NCBI GenBank assembly: GCA_024280485.1
Contig: JAJRQB010000132.1
Span: 1 to 38,002 of the forward strand
Length of the DNA stretch: 38,002 bases
Source: Deltaproteobacteria bacterium
GTDB taxonomy: Bacteria; Desulfobacterota; Desulfuromonadia; Desulfuromonadales; Geopsychrobacteraceae
Reading direction: 5' to 3'
Shown piece after piece: positions 35,687 to 38,002 of the stretch. Every line of letters starts with the position of its first letter. Position 1 is the stretch's first letter. Position numbers and translations under genes: made by a program. Below the pieces are notes generated by a model. It had not been told where the DNA came from and did no database searches. It saw only the letters and a list, made by a program, of their open reading frames with translations.

Positions 35687-35722
35687 CAGCCACAGGTGGC
35701 GAATATGCGCCACCTGTGGCTG
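35687..35722. promoter_or_regulatory. Large palindrome, candidate upstream activator site
   Basis: CAGCCACAGGTGGCG at 35687-35701 and its exact complement at 35708-35722 flank AATATG. Each arm contains its own CCAC-N2-GTGG dyad, at 35690-35699 and 35710-35719. Their centres are 20 bases apart, about two helical turns. It lies about 120-155 bases upstream of the sigma-54 promoter, the usual distance for an enhancer. A plus-strand terminator is the alternative, because some T's follow (TGTTGTTTTT). Confidence 0.55.
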
Positions 35723-35860
35723 TGTTGTTTTTGGGGTTAGAACCGGGTTATGTAATTTATTGTCTTAGCGGTACGGAGTTTTCCGCGTTATGCCAGACAT
35801 TGTTTTGTGTTTTTTTCATGTGGACTGCTCGCTTGACAGGCGGGTCGTCAGGAGAAGATG

Positions 35861-35932
35861 ATGAACGTTTTACAGGGGCTGGGCAAAAACATATTTCTGA
35901 AGGAATTTTTGGGTGAAAACTCTGATCATTAA
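35861..35932 (+). CDS. Possible 23-residue leader ORF overlapping the ispE start
   Basis: An ATG at 35861 (or 35858) with AGGAG 6-10 bases upstream opens MNVLQGLGKNIFLKEFLG and ends at TAA 35930-35932, inside ispE. It could couple translation to ispE or be chance. No family is recognised. Confidence 0.25.
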   Translation: MNVLQGLGKNIFLKEFLGENSDH

Positions 35933-36755
35933 TGCACCTGCCAAGATTAACCTCTGTCTACATGTTTTGGGCCGCAGACCGGATGGGTATCATGAGCTGG
36001 CAATGGCTATGCAGCGGATTGACCTGTTCGATCGTCTCGAGATTTCTCTTGAAGGTGGACAGGGGATTGAGGTTTTTTGTGATGGGCTTGACCTTGACGA
36101 TGGGGAAAATATAGTTGCAGGTGCAGCCAGGGCTTTTCTGGTTGCTGCGGACATTGACAGAAATATTTCGATTCAAATTCATAAGAATATCCCTGTTGCC
36201 GCGGGTCTTGGTGGTGGGTCATCGGATGCTGCTGCCGTTTTGTCTGGTTTGAATTCACTTTGTGGCGATCCGCTCTCAGGGGCACAATTGCTGGCTATTG
36301 CAAAGAACTTGGGTGCTGATGTGCCTTTTTTCCTGTTTGAGCGGCCAGCATGGGCAACTGGGACGGGAACGTCGCTTGAAGCTTTACCTCCTTTGCCAGA
36401 CGTATATTATCTGTTGCTTAACCCCGGTTTCTCGGTTTCTACTGCCTGGGTTTATCAAAGTTTGCAGTTGACAAAAGGTGGCAAACTGGCTAACCTTCCG
36501 GGGTTTTCGGTAACGACGCTCCCTGAGCTCTTGGGTGTTTTGCATAATGATCTTGAACAGGTGACCGCCAGTCGTTATCCTGAAATCGGTGAAATGAAAG
36601 ATTTTTTGCTGAAAAATGGGGCGCTCGGCACTCTGATGTCGGGAAGTGGGGCCAGTGTTTTCGGGGTGTTTTCTGATTTGAAAACAACCATCGCGGCCAA
36701 GGACGCACTGTCTTCCATTCTGCCATGGAAGGCGTTTGTTGTTCGGCCGGTATAA
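35913..36755 (+). CDS. ispE: 4-diphosphocytidyl-2-C-methyl-D-erythritol kinase IspE
   Basis: IspE phosphorylates CDP-methylerythritol in the MEP route to isoprenoids. The 280-residue protein is a GHMP kinase with the N-terminal APAKINLCLHVLGRRPDGYHEL, the ATP loop PVAAGLGGGSSDAAAVL and the C-terminal LMSGSGASVFGVF. The start is GTG, set by AAGGAA 8 bases before it and by the family N-terminus. In many relatives a tRNA lies between ispE and prs, but none is present here. Confidence 0.96.
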   Translation: MKTLIINAPAKINLCLHVLGRRPDGYHELAMAMQRIDLFDRLEISLEGGQGIEVFCDGLDLDDGENIVAGAARAFLVAADIDRNISIQIHKNIPVAAGLGGGSSDAAAVLSGLNSLCGDPLSGAQLLAIAKNLGADVPFFLFERPAWATGTGTSLEALPPLPDVYYLLLNPGFSVSTAWVYQSLQLTKGGKLANLPGFSVTTLPELLGVLHNDLEQVTASRYPEIGEMKDFLLKNGALGTLMSGSGASVFGVFSDLKTTIAAKDALSSILPWKAFVVRPV

Positions 36756-36774
36756 GCCAAACCTTTTCATATAC

Positions 36775-36803
36775 TTGACAGGCACAGCTGATACAGGTAA
36801 AAA
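36775..36803 (+). promoter_or_regulatory. Possible promoter before prs
   Basis: TTGACA at 36775-36780, 17 bases and TAAAAA at 36798-36803. The -35 box is perfect and the -10 box weak. It lies 115 bases before prs. An inverted repeat AGGATAT/ATATCCT (36881-36900) lies between it and the start. Confidence 0.4.
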
Positions 36804-36917
36804 CGCCCCGCCGTAAACGCAACGTGAACTTACTGACTGACGCCGCCATTGGAAAACCGAGGGCAGGCATTTTTGTTTTTAGGATATTTGAATATATCCT
36901 CTTAGATTGGAGCAGAT

Positions 36918-37850
36918 ATGATCAAAATTTTTACTGGCAACTCCAATCCTCTCTTGGCTCAAGAAATCTGTGATCATCTGTCTGTCGGACTTGGGAAAGC
37001 GAAGGTTGCCACCTTCTCCGATGGTGAAATTCAGGTCGAGATCGGTGACAATGTTCGGGGCCGGGATGTTTTTCTTATTCAATCGACCTGTGCACCAACG
37101 AACAACCACTTGATGGAAATGCTGGTCATGGTTGATGCACTGAAACGCGCTTCAGCGGCTCGCATCAATGCCGTTGTCCCTTATTTTGGTTATGCTCGCC
37201 AAGACCGTAAGGTTGCGCCGCGTGCACCGATTACCGGAAAACTGGTTGCGGATCTCATCTCCGTTGCCGGGGTTGATCGTTTGCTGACCGTTGATCTGCA
37301 TGCTGGTCAAATTCAGGGTTTTTTTGATATTCCAGTGGACCATTTGTATGCTGCTCCAGTTATGCTTGATGCTATTCGGAGTAAAAATCTGAAAGATCTG
37401 ATTGTCGTCTCGCCTGACGCTGGAGGAACTGAACGGGCACGTGCATTTGCCAAGCGGCTAGACGCTGGACTTGCTATTATTGATAAACGCCGTAGTGGTC
37501 CCAATGTTGCTGAAGTCATGCATATAATTGGAGATGTTAAAGGGAAAAACTGCGTTATCGTCGATGATATGATCGATACTGCTGGAACACTTTGCACCGC
37601 AGCGAATGCACTTTCAAATGCAGGAGCAATGACGGTTTCGGCCTGTGCGACCCATGGTGTTTTGTCTGGACCTGCTCTGGAACGGATTTCGAGCAGTCAG
37701 CTCCAGGAAGTTCTTGTAACCAATACCATTCCGGTCGAAGGTTTGGTCCAAAAATGTGATCGTTTGAAAACCTTATCGGTCAGCAAATTGCTGGCTGAGG
37801 CAATTCGCAGAATTCATAATGACGAATCGGTCAGCTCGCTCTTTGTTTAA
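36918..37850 (+). CDS. prs: Ribose-phosphate pyrophosphokinase (PRPP synthase)
   Basis: Prs makes PRPP from ribose 5-phosphate and ATP for nucleotide, His and Trp synthesis. The 310-residue protein has the usual start [17 protein letters not shown], the [10 protein letters not shown] loop, [10 protein letters not shown], the metal-binding [18 protein letters not shown] and the PRPP site [23 protein letters not shown] precedes the ATG. It lies upstream of the L25/Ctc gene, with no terminator seen between them, a common order in bacteria. Confidence 0.97.
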   Translation: MIKIFTGNSNPLLAQEICDHLSVGLGKAKVATFSDGEIQVEIGDNVRGRDVFLIQSTCAPTNNHLMEMLVMVDALKRASAARINAVVPYFGYARQDRKVAPRAPITGKLVADLISVAGVDRLLTVDLHAGQIQGFFDIPVDHLYAAPVMLDAIRSKNLKDLIVVSPDAGGTERARAFAKRLDAGLAIIDKRRSGPNVAEVMHIIGDVKGKNCVIVDDMIDTAGTLCTAANALSNAGAMTVSACATHGVLSGPALERISSSQLQEVLVTNTIPVEGLVQKCDRLKTLSVSKLLAEAIRRIHNDESVSSLFV

Positions 37851-37920
37851 GAAGCAGGTGACTAGTACATCCAAATAGATAGATTGACGTACCGAAGAAA
37901 GATACGGAGGAATAGATAGA

Positions 37921-38002
37921 TGGCTAATGCTGAACTGAATGTTACCCTGCGCGAAGAAGCTGGAAAAGGTGTGGCTCGCAAGCTACGCGCTCAAGGGTTA
38001 GT
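37921..38002 (+). CDS. rplY: Ribosomal protein L25/Ctc, start only (window edge)
   Basis: The first 27 codons read MANAELNVTLREEAGKGVARK and LRAQGL, and the frame continues off the window. This matches the N-terminus of L25/Ctc general-stress-type ribosomal proteins, which bind 5S rRNA. A GGAGGAA ribosome binding site lies about 9 bases upstream. Following prs supports the call. Confidence 0.88.

Larger units (their letters stand above)
35443..35912. other. 470-base gene-free control region between dctP and ispE
   Basis: This spacer separates the divergent TRAP operon and ispE. It holds the sigma-54 promoter (35555-35569) and the large palindrome (35687-35722), and near the right end a short ORF and the ispE ribosome binding site. 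No convincing ordinary gene was seen. A frame at 35716-35916 has no family features. Confidence 0.7.

Noticed and set aside
35716-35916. A 66-residue plus-strand ORF in the dctP-ispE gap
   Set aside because: It starts inside the palindrome, has no ribosome binding site, and reads as unordered hydrophobic sequence.
36756-36917. Expected tRNA gene between ispE and prs
   Set aside because: No cloverleaf, T-loop (GGTTCGAATCC type) or CCA end can be found in this gap.
1-38002. CRISPR array, rRNA, prophage or integron
   Set aside because: No regularly spaced repeats, rRNA segments, phage structural genes or attC-like series were seen. The XerC-type gene is the housekeeping type.

Overview
The window looks like the chromosome of an anaerobic deltaproteobacterium of the Desulfuromonadales type (Geobacter, Desulfuromonas or Pelobacter relatives). 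This is inferred from protein content: NtrYX, LpxC and TonB show a Gram-negative cell, and the window also has a class II FBPase, DUF362 ferredoxin proteins, TRAP transporters and many HDOD/GGDEF regulators. No rRNA or tRNA gene was seen, so the assignment rests on family recognition only. Most of the window is intact chromosomal backbone with short spacers. Mobile DNA appears only at the left edge.

Layout: 1-540 holds insertion-sequence debris, namely a frameshifted IS1595-type transposase tail and perhaps the start of a second transposase. 541-5254 (minus) holds ntrX, ntrY and lpxC, with a strong terminator after lpxC. 5507-8162 (minus) holds a UbiB-type kinase, a phasin-like coiled-coil protein and queH. 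8224-14498 (minus) is a tightly packed ruvC-ruvA-ruvB run followed by a GGDEF protein, a lipoprotein and an unrecognised gene that appears split by a -1 frameshift at an A6 run. 14566-17283 (minus) holds yebC, a cytidylate-kinase-like/BON fusion and glpX. 17458-19420 (plus) holds a rhodanese, a MidA-type methyltransferase and a NifU-type scaffold.

19517-23287 is a candidate copper-acquisition locus. It has tonB and an OprC/NosA-like TonB-dependent receptor on the minus strand. Divergent from these is a regulator with a DeoR-type helix-turn-helix fused to a cysteine-rich, NosL-like C-terminal domain. 23288-25665 (minus) holds a DUF362 ferredoxin protein, YjbQ and a lipase-like hydrolase. 25785-30094 holds xerC, a 2-Cys peroxiredoxin, an HDOD gene with a pentapeptide-repeat/potassium-channel gene, and a lipoyl-less acyltransferase catalytic domain.

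30159-35442 (minus) is a TRAP transporter locus with three diverged binding-protein genes for one dctQM pair. A near-perfect sigma-54 promoter (TGGCAC-N5-TTGC) lies upstream, and farther upstream is a 15-bp-arm palindrome that looks like an activator site. Internal hairpins and a terminator divide the operon. The right end (plus) is ispE, prs and the start of the L25/Ctc ribosomal protein gene.

The most interesting items are the copper receptor with its DeoR-NosL fusion regulator, the sigma-54 control region with a TRAP binding protein lacking the family arginine, and the frameshift-joined unknown gene beside ruv.
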